Assembly: GCA_019648995.1 (NCBI GenBank)
Contig: BLXT01007237.1
Location: 1,861,642-1,894,596 of the forward strand
From: Plakobranchus ocellatus
Taxonomy: Eukaryota; Mollusca; Gastropoda; Plakobranchidae
Length of the DNA: 32,955 bases
Reading direction: 5' to 3'
Shown: in pieces, positions 25,601 through 32,955 of the stretch
How positions within the stretch are numbered: the first letter of the stretch is position 1
Layout of the letters: every line of letters starts with the position of its first letter
The notes under the pieces: generated by a model
The model's database searches: none
Seen by the model: only the letters and a program-made list of their open reading frames with translations
Told to the model about the DNA's origin: nothing
Position numbers and translations under genes: made by a program

Positions 25601-28600
25601 TGACAGTATGGCTTACATACAAGACTGTGCAAGGCCATCTGTTTTTGAATCATATCTTTTGATGAAGGCTCACGGCTCATCTCATCTGAGCAGCCATGTA
25701 TGTGTATTGTGACAGAGCTTCTAAGTCTGCACCCTCCACCCCCAACAGCCAAAGCAGAAGCATAGAAGACCTTAACTACACCGCTGGCAGGCACTCACGC
25801 ATTTCAACTGAGGCTTGATGTCAGCCAGGATCCTCAGTTCTTGTGACCCTCCCTCTTTATGAGGGGAAAACTTGTCAATGTTTTCTGCTTCAAATAAATC
25901 TTTTCATTAAAAGAGCTACATAATATTTAGCGAATGACACTCAACAAAATGTCAAAAATATTACATCAACATATTTTGCCCCAAAACTTCAACTTTTGGC
26001 CTGAAAAAAATTCACAAACTAACCAAAATGAGATTCAGATTATCCAAAGGATTTTCATAGAGAAAAAAAAACTTTTTCAGGAGAAAAATTCAGATAACCT
26101 GAAAATTTAGATTATCCAGATTAAAACGGCTGCCATTGTACTTACTTTAATTCCATGTGAATGCAAACAGTGAGCAGCTGCCAATCCACTTGCTCCTGCT
26201 CCAATCACAATCACAGAAGACTGGAGAAATATATGAACAATGATGCCAGTGTTATTTTTCTAATTGTTTTTAATTTTTCAATTATACACATCCAGTAATT
26301 AGGTGAAGGCGAAACTTCTGAGGAGAAATGAAACATTTACATTTTTTCACCTTAACTCTTAATTTACTATATCGCCCGGTATCGCCCGTACTCGAGTTTT
26401 ACCAAATCGCCCGCCATCGCCCGCTAATATTTGCGTTTAGCATGCACTTTTTCTGTACGGAACAGAGCCTATTTATTTTTATAGTTTCTAACGCAAGAGA
26501 GCTCTATCAGCAGTTAGATAGTTCTACTTTCGTTTGTTCTTTACTGCATGAGAATCGGTTGTATAGAAGTGGTACAGCGATTTTTTATAAAAATGGCTTT
26601 CAATTTCTTCAGCCAGATTGTCCGTCCAGACCCAAAAATGAAGAAGTAGATAACATTGTTGATGAGGAATAAGGAGAGATAGACAATGAAAATAATGAGT
26701 AATGATGATAGAGGGATAGACATTTGAAGATTGGAACAATGGCACTCTAGATCTAGATCTAGAGTTGGGTTCGGACCCAGATTCGGAGGCACAGTCTGAT
26801 AAGGGTGGTCATTTTTTACTATTTTTTTCCCACAATTTCTTGATATAAAAGAATTACATGTTATATATGAGACAAAAGCTTGTTCATTTCTCCATAATAT
26901 GGTGATTTTTAGAATTTTTTAAAACCAATATTTGAATTTATACAATTTTTTTAGTGGGACCTGTTATGAAAAAAATTAAGAGTTATGCTCCTTGCATTGG
27001 TAAATTGGCTATAGAAATTCTACAAGGGCCAGGTAAATTAAGAGTTAAGAAATTAACAGTTTTATCAACCATTTTATACAACTTTTCACACAGTCGACAA
27101 AGAATAATTGTTGATTAAAAATCTTTTTAAAAACTTAACAGCAAAAAATATTTATAAAAAACTAGAACAAATCATTCAGCTCCTTCTTCAGAGCATGCCA
27201 GCTGACCAAAATCTGTTTCTGATCTGAAACTTGAAGAGAGAGAGAGAGGGAAAAAAAAAAAAAGAAAGAAAAAAGGGTGGGAGGGGAAAAGATTTTCTTT
27301 TACCTGGCCATGTCGCAGCCCCACAACCTCAGACTCGGGCACTCTCAGCAAGCCCTGGTTGATGAAAGCATGCCTTGTGAGAAATGTAAGCAGGACGGGC
27401 AGCATCTGCACACAGCTTATACGGGCTAGACCACGGCACACAATATGTTGCTCAACCCTCTCTTTGGTGACCCATTCCTTGAGAGGTAATCATTAAAAAA
27501 AACGGATCACATAACCCTGTGTGGAAACTATAACTAATGAAAAGGAAGTCACAGTAATAATTTTGAGGAAGATACCAATTTACAGTTGATTCTGTTGCTT
27601 CTTCTTAAATATTTTGTGCTTCCTTAAAAGCTTAAATGCCCATTATCTTCTTCAAAAGTAATTATCATAATCAAGGGCTTTTAAAAGGTATTCAAATCTC
27701 AAGATGTTTTATTTTCTTGGAGCAGTTTCAAGACATAGTACACAATTTTTGTTTTCTAAAACAAAAGTGAGGATTTTTTTTTTAGATTTTTTTAAAACAA
27801 ACTCTCCATTTCAAATGACAAATACGCTCCAGACCTCAAAGAGAAAACAAAGAAAGCTTTTAAATCATAAAAACATAAAAAAAAAAAAAAATTAAAAGTA
27901 AAAGAAGGAAAACATCTGAGTTATACAAGCTGCTTGATTTTTGCCTCATTGCATAGAAACGCCAGGTGAAAACCTAAGCACCCAGAAGTTTCTATGTAGC
28001 CTATATATCAGCTGTTGGGCTAGATGCCCCACAAATCCATTGATGATGAACTATTCATCTCTCGAGATAGTTTAGAACTTCAGCAGTCTCCTTAGCTAGG
28101 TACACTCTGCTTTGCTGTGTGTATGTGTGTGTTTTTCTTTATTCATATCTGAACTTAAGTAGTCTGCTTAAGTGGATACACTACTTTGCTGTGTGTGTGT
28201 ACATGTATGTTGTGATTACTTATTTTTAACTCTTAAGGATTATATGTATATTTTTTAAAAAGAATTGTGCAGGGCCACCCGAGGAATACTAACACAATTT
28301 TTTTTAAATTTTCTACCCCCATATCTTTGTACTTTTGCCCAAAAATTAACAACAGAAAGAAAATCATTTACTGGGACAAATGTCCCTATAAGCCGAATTG
28401 CCCTTTTTAAATACAAACATTTCTGTGACTTTTTAATCATAGTTGCTCCAATATTTCAGATTTGTAGCCTAGATGGAGAGCAGAGAACAACATGAAAGGC
28501 AAGGTCAAAGAATTTGAATTTCTTGATTTTTGCTTTAGTTTTTTTTGTTTTGCTTTGTTTGTTTTTGTTTTTATTATTATTATTTAATATACGTTCCCTT

Positions 28601-31509
28601 TTTTATTTCCAATTTTCCAGAGAATTCGAGTGTGATTCTTAATGTTGACTTCAATGATGATGTCTGAATTAGGACTGCCGATCAAAAGGACTTGCACCCA
28701 AATGAACCTTCTTAAAATGATTGACTATAAAAGTATAAACTATCATGAAGATATTAGCAAATACTGAAGGTTATCAAATTAACCTTGGATCTCGCAACTT
28801 TGTGTACAATCATTTATTGAATAGCAAGAAGTGACGCAACAGATTGGCAGTGTAGATTAAAAAAAAGCCTTGACAAGAAAATTTTCATTGGTGACTCAGT
28901 TCGAATATAAAAATTATACATACATTTCGACGTTATTTCTTTGTTGTACAGTCTCTTTTACAACAGGTGACATGTTTCATTTTTTGTTCTATTTCTCATT
29001 TAATAATTTTGTTGGCTTATCTTTCTCTATCATTTTTTCATATGAAGATTGCAAAGATAGAGCAATAGGCTAATAAAAACAACAACAACAACAACAACAA
29101 AATTTTAATTGTTCATAGCAACAATAGTTGTAAAAGAAAAAAAAAATACTTATGATTGTTATATCAAAAATTGTGAGAAGAGGAATTATAAATATCATTT
29201 ATTAAAGTAAAAGGATAACCAAATCCCCTTCACATTTACATAATTTACAATTGCTTTTTTAAAAATAGAATTTACATTATATTTATGTTTGCTTCAGATC
29301 TGGCCCTTGAAGGAGAATATTGGAAACGAAACTGTTCACAATTCGATCATAAAACATATTTGCATATAAATAATATAGGCTACAGATTAAATTGTAATCA
29401 CGTCTACAAGCTGAGAGGCCTACCTTGGGATTCAATGCCCAGATGGCCAAGACAAGGTTTCGAAGGGCTAGATAGAGCTGGGGACAGTTCTGTGCCATAT
29501 CTGGAAACTCAGCGATTTCTTGGTCGAGCATCATGTCTGGTGTGACACCTAAGGCATGGAGAGGACGGTTTTCCTTGGCAAATGGAACCACAAAGGGGCA
29601 AAGCTTCTCTGGGGATTGGGTCAAATCCAAAATACAAAGATTATAACCTTAAAATGGTAGCTTTTATATCATGGTATCATCTACAGACAATACTGCTTTT
29701 CCAGGGGTGGCTGCCAGAGGGAAAAAAATCTTTTTTTTTTAATGCGTAATGCTTACTAGATCTGTGTCTTTAGTGAGAGGTTTAACATTTATCAAAATAT
29801 GATCTGTAAATTAAAGAAATTGTTTGAGATGTTACAAAAATGTAGCAGAACAGCAGTCTCTCAAAATGTGCACGCAGTAATATTTGGTACTGGCAATACG
29901 GGGAGCTTAATATTACAGAAGCAAAAATTTGCACACAATTCTATAGATGAGGTGCAAAGAGAGGAATATTCTATATTAAAACAGACAGTTTTTGCCTCGG
30001 GACCAAAACACTATTTCCTTTTTACACATAAAAAAGCATCATTTTTTTTCACAATTTATAGCTAAGAAACAAGCTTGACATCTAAAGGGATTTTTATTGC
30101 TCAAAGTTAAGACTTCAACACCAACTACTGATGGCTTAGCCTGACTTGGGCCTAAAAGTCTGAGATCAGCTTTTACTGGAAGAACAAGCTTGAAATAAGA
30201 AATTTTTACTCTTGTGAATAAATCTGAACTTGCTCCACATAATACATTTATTCAGTGTGATTCAACACAACACAGATATCCACAGCTTTTCATCACATAA
30301 AAATCCATTGGCAAAGGGTGAACATTTTCACTGATAACTGAATTCAACAGCAAGGTCTCAAATAATTTCTCCTTTCCTTTAAAATCATTTTCTTTTTTAC
30401 CACACTCTCATTTTTGTTTCCCCCTTCTCTAACTCCCTGCACTATGAGCCCAGACATACTTCTCTCAGCTTTTGGTATTGGCTGGACTGATTCAGTGGGA
30501 CTCAAACCCACACCATCTGGATAATACTTTGTAAGGAACTGGGCAGCTAAAGACTGTCTTAGACATGGTGTAGGCCGACTCTGGAAAAATTCTCCCGAGT
30601 TGCATACATACTGGACTCGCTGTTCAGAGGGGAAAAAAACACATAATCTAATTGCCAACACATTTATGTGTTATGAGATATATATGAGTCAAGGTAATAC
30701 TTGACTTTTGATCATTTGCTCAAATGGAGATTTTGGTTTCCTTTGTCCATGTCGTATAGGGCGGCCTCAATTAGGTGAACTAAGGCTTTTTTTTTTAACT
30801 TGAAAGCGTGAGATCTTTTACTGAAACTAAATGTTTTGAGGCAAAAATGGCCTGAAATTCAGAACTAAATTTTATGTACCAAATCAAATACTGCCAGATC
30901 CATGCCCTAATATTTAAAAAGTTTCATAATTATTTTGAGACGTCCACTTTGCACCCCTTCTTTTGCACTTTAATTTTCTCTGCCAAAAACAAAAAACATT
31001 TCATTTTCCTATTACACAATTGAATCAACAACTCAAGATGTAAGCCTTAAGAAAATTAGCGTTGCCACAATGTACAAAAAAAAAAAAAAATCCTCTCCGA
31101 GCTGAAGATTAAACTCATAAATAAGAAACAGAAAAACATGCTGCCCTATAGACAACATGCAAAGCTCTTCAGCACTCAATCTACCATAGCTTTTTTTGCT
31201 GGTAAGTGAATAACTAAAGATTAGTTCAGATTGCTCAAAGTCTTTTTTTTTATTGCCACAATGTGTCCGTCATCAACTCTGTCCCTATGGTTTAGGCTTT
31301 CAATGAGAATTCATTCTCATCAAAAAGCATGAATGAATCTTGTATCTGCAGATCCTCAACATGGGATATTTCAGTGTAAATCTAACAAAAGGTCTGTATA
31401 CTAGGAAAACAATATCTTATTCAAATAATTAAACAAGGTATAGCTAAGATTTAAAAAAACTACTTACTTTGTCCTCAGGAGTATCACAGGCATTGTTCTT
31501 GTCTTTATG
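10412..31509 (-). CDS. KDM1B: Lysine-specific histone demethylase 2 (LSD2/KDM1B), 15 exons, 5'-partial
   Basis: This gene encodes a nuclear FAD-dependent amine oxidase that removes mono- and dimethyl groups from histone H3 lysine 4. Exons, 5' to 3' on the minus strand: 31509-31468, 30619-30460, 29608-29424, 27477-27304, 26220-26146, 25070-24936, 24254-24083, 19952-19894, 19018-18800, 17654-17583, 16583-16467, 16146-16018, 15524-15402, 11455-11303, 10522-10412. They sum to 1926 nt, giving 641 residues plus TAG. All introns are GT-AG and all phases match. Domains: end of the CW zinc finger (1-14), linker (15-90), SWIRM (about 90-185), amine oxidase (188-630). Visible motifs are GAGASG (194-199), LEAK..VGGRV, PLAVLQK, catalytic Lys at 470 and FAGEATHRQFPQTVTGAY. 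LSD1's long coiled 'tower' insertion is absent and a CW finger end is present, so it is LSD2 and not LSD1. The start codon lies outside the window. The family assignment is secure; the exact ends of exons 1 and 9 are the least certain. Confidence 0.93.
11303..11455 (-). CDS. KDM1B: KDM1B exon: oxidase domain up to FAGE
   Basis: 153 nt, 51 codons, phase 0. EVPQPVTSTVSHW is followed by GMAYSYIPVGASGDTYD and ends HLHFAGE, the start of the C-terminal FAD-binding motif. The segment after the conserved Trp (REDKHTG) departs from the W.TDPW..AYS seen in most LSD proteins. Acceptor TTTTTCGTACAG is good. The donor GAG|GTTGGT is weak, but it falls exactly at the expected FAGE/AT junction. Confidence 0.92.
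12404..14387. mobile_element. hAT-like non-autonomous DNA transposon
   Basis: The element starts AGACCTGCCAACC (12404-12416) and ends GGTTGGCAGGTCT (14375-14387), perfect 13-bp inverted repeats. It is flanked on both sides by GCTATTCC (12396-12403 and 14388-14395), an 8-bp target duplication as made by hAT transposases. Three TTTTCAGGGACA copies lie just inside the left end and several CGGGAC/GTCCCG words inside the right end, typical of subterminal transposase sites. No transposase ORF is visible. It contains a 9-N gap, a poly-C/GT stretch and GATCTAGA-rich sequence. It sits in LSD2 intron 13. Confidence 0.88.
13495..13531. other. Assembly gap, poly-C run and GT repeat
   Basis: Nine N (13495-13503), then 19 C (13504-13522), then GTGTGTGTG. 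The gap length is probably nominal, so the true size of the surrounding hAT-like element may differ. The homopolymer is the likely cause of the gap. Confidence 0.97.
15251..15345 (+). repeat. tRNA-like SINE head (candidate)
   Basis: CCTCACATTGGTCAGC resembles a tRNA D-arm and A box, and GAGTTCGAGTCT about 45 bp later (from 15315) resembles a T-arm and B box. The spacing fits a tRNA-derived RNA polymerase III promoter. The acceptor ends do not pair convincingly, so a SINE head is more likely than a functional tRNA. Confidence 0.45.
15402..15524 (-). CDS. KDM1B: KDM1B exon: oxidase domain, C-terminal half
   Basis: 123 nt, 41 codons, phase 0. HILMSHLVGRGLALMDGKSD then EEVVDACVKVLQSLFPEK fits the family's VLMSVIAGEAVASVRTLDD..VLQ..M.TLRELF. 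Acceptor AATAATCCAG, donor AAG|GTGATG. It lies in no long ORF on the minus strand and was found by scanning for the expected peptide. Confidence 0.9.
15584..15604. other. Short perfect stem-loop in intron 12
   Basis: AGTCTCAA and TTGAGACT are separated by 5 nt (TTAAC). The hairpin lies about 60 nt upstream of the acceptor of the 15402-15524 exon on the minus strand, near where a branch point would be. Could be chance. Confidence 0.5.
16018..16146 (-). CDS. KDM1B: KDM1B exon: oxidase domain after catalytic lysine
   Basis: 129 nt, 43 codons, phase 0. VTMQFSEDFW and LLFGHVPES followed by FFNVFYCHQHKE match the family's ALQFPYRFW, FFGHVPPS and LFAVFYDM. Acceptor ATATTTCAG, donor GAG|GTGAGT. Confidence 0.95.
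16467..16583 (-). CDS. KDM1B: KDM1B exon: conserved strand and catalytic lysine
   Basis: 117 nt, 39 codons, phase 0. VIVTVPLAVLQKELIKFHPPL is the strongly conserved amine oxidase block, and the exon ends SLGAGKVEK. The terminal Lys (protein residue 470) sits where LSD1 and LSD2 have Lys661, which holds the water that bridges to flavin N5 and is essential for demethylation. Acceptor TTTATCAACAG, donor AAG|GTGAGG. Confidence 0.97.
17583..17654 (-). CDS. KDM1B: KDM1B exon: oxidase beta strands
   Basis: 72 nt, 24 codons, phase 0: VTEVNYSDQNIVVHSS, then GDFIAEK. This is the beta-hairpin before the conserved strand that enters the FAD site; the family has V..IDYSGDEVQV..DG. Acceptor TTAATTGCAG, donor AAG|GTGAGA. 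Confidence 0.92.
17827..18526 (-). mobile_element. piggyBac-like element, TTAA-flanked, 700 bp
   Basis: TTAA at 17827-17830 and 18523-18526. The ends read TTAACTCTTAGCGAGG (left) and, reverse-complemented, TTAACTCTTCCCGAGG (right). TTAA duplication is the hallmark of piggyBac transposases. Subterminal repeats are visible: GAGGCGAATT twice at the left and ATCGCGAC twice at the right, with a GGACCT-ATG-AGGTCC palindrome at 17853-17867. Inside is a minus-strand remnant of a transposase start. It lies in LSD2 intron 9. Confidence 0.82.
18143..18268 (-). pseudogene. piggyBac transposase N-terminal remnant
   Basis: A 41-codon ORF starting MARQVPIPDLFEELYVHD and rich in Asp/Asn/Ser, ending at TGA. 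The M-A-R start followed by an acidic L..L(F)E.D.S segment resembles the N terminus of piggyBac-type transposases, and it sits between TTAA ends. No DDD catalytic core follows, so it cannot be active. The identification rests on composition and context. Confidence 0.5.
18800..19018 (-). CDS. KDM1B: KDM1B exon: oxidase domain, substrate-binding region
   Basis: 219 nt, 73 codons, phase 0. NFYLSNLEFACGCSLD, HWDQNED and LAQNLDIRLDCQ match the LSD2 signature of LSNLEYACG, SWDHNE and LAEGLDI. The chosen acceptor (TAAAAACCAG) adds TAFSQEEVRR before the conserved block, about six residues more than the human protein; no other nearby AG keeps phase. Donor CAG|GTATTT. Confidence 0.92.
19613..19648. repeat. 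Microsatellite (CT)n(AT)n
   Basis: A CTCTCTCTCTCTCT run passing directly into ATATATATATAT within LSD2 intron 8. Short spurious frames over it encode Tyr-Ile repeats and are not genes. Confidence 0.95.
19894..19952 (-). CDS. KDM1B: KDM1B exon: short oxidase-domain helix
   Basis: 59 nt that complete a split GAC codon and add 19 codons, KFKEFHEEFIRETEGYFSE. It aligns with the helix after the PLG motif in LSD2 (family: F.KESGIQFSE). Acceptor CATTCCAG, donor GAG|GTAAGT, a near-ideal 5' splice site. Too short for ORF-based detection; supported by phase matching on both sides. Confidence 0.9.
20007..20391. mobile_element. Small TTAA-flanked MITE (piggyBac-type)
   Basis: TTAA at 20007-20010 and 20388-20391. 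The ends are TTAACACTTAAAG and, reverse-complemented, TTAACACCTAAAG, with similar GCTT/TTGC sequence just inside. About 385 bp, no coding capacity, a long poly-T inside. It sits in LSD2 intron 7. Confidence 0.68.
21681..22552. repeat. Three diverged tandem ~285-bp units
   Basis: Units begin at about 21681, 21971 and 22251, each with TGTGG(C/T)GGGC or GTGCGGCGC. In the same order they share: ATTATTGAA(G/A)GA(C/T)GTTG; AAATGTAGA.GAACT or CAACTCCTAAAA; ATCGCATTT; GTCAGATCT or TTAGATCTAA; TTACGCTA; CTGTCTGTCTTTGCATTG; ACATGACG; GTGGATA.GCAT; CCCGAT..TCGC then poly-T. No ORF is conserved across units. It lies in the 4.1-kb LSD2 intron 7. Confidence 0.88.
22553..24082 (-). other. Upstream part of LSD2 intron 7
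   Basis: AT-rich intronic sequence. It contains a hairpin at 23702-23722 (GGCATAAGTC-T-GACTTACGCC) whose core is shared with MITE A. Otherwise no feature supported. Confidence 0.6.
24083..24254 (-). CDS. KDM1B: KDM1B exon: oxidase domain, substrate-side helices
   Basis: 172 nt, 57 codons plus one base. It carries RRIEFHYNAILDIVSDWR, matching the family's DFHFNALLD.VSEWR segment, then ADLPLI. In LSD1 a roughly 100-residue tower insertion interrupts the oxidase domain in this general part of the protein; here the sequence continues directly. Acceptor CTGTTTTCAG, donor ATTG|GTAGGT in phase 1. Confidence 0.95.
24936..25070 (-). CDS. KDM1B: KDM1B exon: second FAD-binding motif, oxidase domain
   Basis: 135 nt, 45 codons, phase 0. 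It opens with VTVLEAKTSVGGRV, where the glutamate after the second beta strand contacts the FAD ribose and the GGR motif follows. It ends GQLLNGCWNNPLAIMAYQ, matching the LSD2-type NGC.NNP segment. Acceptor CCTCGCCAG, donor CAG|GTATTT. Confidence 0.96.
26146..26220 (-). CDS. KDM1B: KDM1B exon: FAD-binding Rossmann motif
   Basis: 75 nt, 25 codons, phase 0. It reads SSVIVIGAGASGLAAA, then a short helix ending HGIK. This is the beta-alpha-beta dinucleotide fold (G-A-G-A-S-G at protein residues 194-199) that binds the ADP part of FAD. Acceptor TTTCTCCAG, donor AAA|GTAAGT. Confidence 0.97.
26352..27048. mobile_element. piggyBac-like element, TTAA-flanked, 697 bp
   Basis: TTAACTCTTAATTTAC at 26352-26367 and its exact reverse complement at 27033-27048: TTAA target duplication plus perfect 12-bp inverted repeats. 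Four ATCGCCCG words lie just inside the left end (26367-26425), as subterminal binding sites. It shares the TTAACTCTT tip and the ~700-bp size with the 17827-18526 element but little internal sequence. A 114-codon plus-strand frame over the left half is not recognisable as transposase. It sits in LSD2 intron 4. Confidence 0.85.
27304..27477 (-). CDS. KDM1B: KDM1B exon: main body of SWIRM domain
   Basis: 174 nt, 58 codons, phase 0 at both ends. The peptide has HIVCRGLARISCVQ followed by FLTRHAFINQGLL, the recognisable core of the SWIRM helical domain that packs against the oxidase domain. Acceptor CTCTCAAG, donor GGCCAG|GTAAAA. The next exon opens directly with the FAD-binding strand, as in other LSD2 proteins. 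Confidence 0.95.
28051..28205. repeat. Two-copy ~80-bp tandem duplication
   Basis: CTATTCATCT...GAACTTCAGCAGTCTCCTTAGCTAGGTACACT.CTTTGCTGTGTGT at 28051-28132 is followed by a diverged copy at 28139-28205 (TTATTCATATCTGAACTTAAGTAGTCTGCTTAAGTGGATACACT, then CTTTGCTGTGTGT). Each copy ends in a GT run. It lies in LSD2 intron 3. Confidence 0.75.
29080..29101. repeat. (AAC)n microsatellite
   Basis: About seven AAC units flanked by AT-rich sequence, in LSD2 intron 3. Confidence 0.95.
29424..29608 (-). CDS. KDM1B: KDM1B exon: pre-SWIRM linker and first SWIRM helix
   Basis: 185 nt encoding 61 codons after a split codon. The residues VTPDMMLDQEIAEFP followed by LYLALRNLVLAIWALNPK match the start of the LSD2 SWIRM domain; the family has LALRNLILALW here. 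Acceptor CCAATCCCCAG, donor CCCAAG|GTAGGC. An open frame continues on both sides of the splice sites but loses family similarity. Confidence 0.93.
30460..30619 (-). CDS. KDM1B: KDM1B exon: linker between CW finger and SWIRM domain
   Basis: 160 nt encoding 53 codons plus one base. The acceptor has an excellent pyrimidine tract (TTTTTTTCCCCTCTGAACAG). The peptide begins RVQYVCNSGEFFQ and contains a YYPDGVGLSPTE stretch. It ends phase 1 at AGA A|GTATGT, the only donor in this exon whose phase fits the next acceptor. The spliced codon becomes AAG (Lys). The position between the CW end and the SWIRM exon fits the LSD2 linker; I cannot assign a fold to it. Confidence 0.82.
31468..31509 (-). CDS. 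KDM1B: KDM1B exon: C-terminal end of CW-type zinc finger
   Basis: Fourteen codons reading HKDKNNACDTPEDK, followed by a strong GTAAGT donor. The ACDTPED ending matches the last zinc-binding cysteine and the following C-x-x-P-E signature that closes CW-type zinc fingers, which LSD2 has and LSD1 lacks. The acceptor (TTTTTTTTCATCTAAAAG) is plausible but could lie a few bases further in. This is the most upstream exon I can identify; the first zinc-finger half must lie beyond the window or in an exon I missed. Confidence 0.65.
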
Positions 31510-32955
31510 CTTTTAGATGAAAAAAAAATTTGACAGATGGTGACCTTGATTTTTTACATGGCAAAAAAAAAAAAAAATTTGAATAATGTACTACTATAAG
31601 CAGGAAAAAAAATTCTAACGTTTTCTTAAGCTACAAGCTGTTTTTCTCTGCAAGTTTTTATCAAATATGGACCATTATCTACAATTCTGATATTCGGATA
31701 GTATTGTTGATCTAGTAAAATGATCTTTGTGTGTACAATAGATTCATTTAGATAAAATTGTGTAAGAAAATGTCCATTAGTTCATTTTTGGCAAATTTCC
31801 AAAGATAATTCTTTTTTCGCTTTTTTCCCCAATAATGAACAATTAAAAGATTACTACAAAACTCAACATAATTATTTAATAGCTTACGTGTAACAGTCTG
31901 TCAAAGCATTTTGTTAAAATAGGCTTTTACTGTTGAAGAGCGTGAATAAGAAAAAAAGTGGATAATGAAATTACCATAATTTCAGCTAAATAATTTTCTG
32001 TACTTTCGCAAATTAAGAAAAAAAAGTATTCTGATCCTTTTAAAAGATATTCTAAAGATTATAAAGTTTTTGAGAGAAGAAGTTGGAACCTTTCCAAATT
32101 TTGGAAAATATCTTTTTAATCTTTCCAAGTTTTGGAAAGTTAAAAAGATATTCAAAACGCATGTTCAAAGATATTATCTCTTGTAAGATAATAAAATAAA
32201 AATTATAGAGAGTGATGATTTTCTTTTCAACATTTAGTCTCTCATTTTCTTCCTTTTCCAGATGGTTTCATGAAAAAGAGAAAAACCCAGTAGGACAGAC
32301 ATATTTTGAGGTCCATATCAGACAACCACAAACTAAACAGATAAATACTGCAGTTTCTAGGTTGCATAAATAGTCATAAATGACCTAACTATAGGATGGT
32401 TGCTAACCTGACAAAATTTAAATTTGGGATTGTTGATATCAAAAATAGGAATTCTGGAGCTAAAATTATCATGATTATAATGCAAAAGACTCCAAGTTTA
32501 TTATAACATGATCAACCTGATGACAGTGGTGCAGTGGTGCCATCCTCTAGGACTTCATTAATTCTGACCACAACTATTATTTTATGGAAAAAAAATTGTA
32601 AAGTGAGTCCCAAGTGTAGTCCAAGCATCAAGGGAACAGGAGTAGGGTCCTGATTGTTCTTGGTATACGACATTCTGAGTTAGTTAACCAAAGCTTTCGC
32701 TACCCCATATACTTTTGCAGGGTCCTAAGAGATCTAGCTACTCATTTACTGTTGTGCTGACAAAGAGGAGTAATAAAAAATTGGTTTGGCACAGATTGTC
32801 CTGCCAACTATGCCACTGCACCCATTATTTTATAAAGTTGACAAAATTAATACAGAGCTTAAAAACTTTTTTTAGAGAGCTGCTCGTGAAAAAAAAAATG
32901 TCAAAGTAGTTCAAAGCCATTAGGACTGAGTACTATAACCCCCCCCCCCCCCCCC
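31510..32955 (-). other. Upstream LSD2 intron, no exon found
   Basis: Scanned for the missing first half of the CW finger and the preceding zinc finger on the minus strand; nothing with the expected Cys/Trp pattern and splice sites was found. The window ends in a 17-C run (32939-32955), a probable sequence or assembly boundary. Confidence 0.5.
32107..32152. other. Long near-perfect hairpin
   Basis: AATATCTTTTTAA-T-CTTTCCAA is followed after a 2-3 nt loop by TTGGAAAG-TTAAAAAGATATT: 21 paired positions per arm with one bulged T. A second, shorter palindrome (TTTCCAAATTTTGGAAA) abuts it on the left. Located upstream of the first recognised LSD2 exon, probably intronic. Confidence 0.85.

Noticed and set aside
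25594-25794. 66-codon minus-strand ORF with Gly-rich stretch
   Set aside because: Lies in intron 5 between well-matched exons; inserting it would interrupt the FAD-binding domain.
26328-26672. 114-codon plus-strand ORF
   Set aside because: It begins outside the TTAA element boundary and reads through its terminal repeat, with no transposase motif.
30495-30513. tRNA T-arm-like word (GTGGGTTTGAGTCCCAC) on the minus strand
   Set aside because: It lies inside an LSD2 coding exon (codons for GVGLSPT), with no D-arm or acceptor stem at the right spacing.
32715-32909. 64-codon plus-strand ORF near a GCAG acceptor-like site
   Set aside because: No recognisable family, wrong strand for LSD2, and it runs into poly-A.

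Overview
The window is AT-rich eukaryotic (metazoan) genomic DNA. It has no prokaryotic-style coding: long ORFs are absent, and the real coding sequence is a chain of short exons with GT-AG introns, scattered among introns full of mobile-element debris. Very frequent GATCTAGA-type words, poly-C tracts and AT-richness resemble gastropod mollusc genomes, perhaps a Biomphalaria-like snail. That placement is inference from texture and not proven.

The one gene I can support lies on the minus strand from about 31.5 kb to 10.4 kb. It encodes the flavin-dependent histone H3K4 demethylase LSD2 (KDM1B). I could reconstruct 15 exons. Every junction keeps the reading frame, and the total is 1926 nt (641 codons plus stop). 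The order is: the end of a CW-type zinc finger, a linker, a SWIRM domain, the FAD-binding amine oxidase domain with its GxGxxG motif, the catalytic lysine, the C-terminal FAD motif, then a TAG stop. The N-terminal exons (first zinc finger and most of the CW finger) lie beyond the right edge. Twelve of the 14 introns are phase 0 and two are phase 1.

The introns carry recognisable insertions. Intron 13 holds a 2-kb hAT-like element with 13-bp perfect terminal inverted repeats and an 8-bp target duplication. Introns 9, 7 and 4 hold TTAA-flanked piggyBac-like elements, one of them with the remnant of a transposase start. Intron 7 also holds three diverged tandem copies of a ~285-bp unit. A tRNA-like SINE head lies in intron 13, just beyond the 15402-15524 exon.

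Positions 1-10411 lie downstream of the LSD2 stop. They contain a seven-copy 41-bp minisatellite in the presumptive 3' UTR or 3' flank, two adjacent small inverted-repeat elements (MITEs), a possible second hAT-like element, a CpG-richer patch near 2.4-2.8 kb, and otherwise AT-rich sequence with no gene I recognise. The assembly has a 9-N gap followed by a poly-C run at 13.5 kb and ends in a poly-C run.
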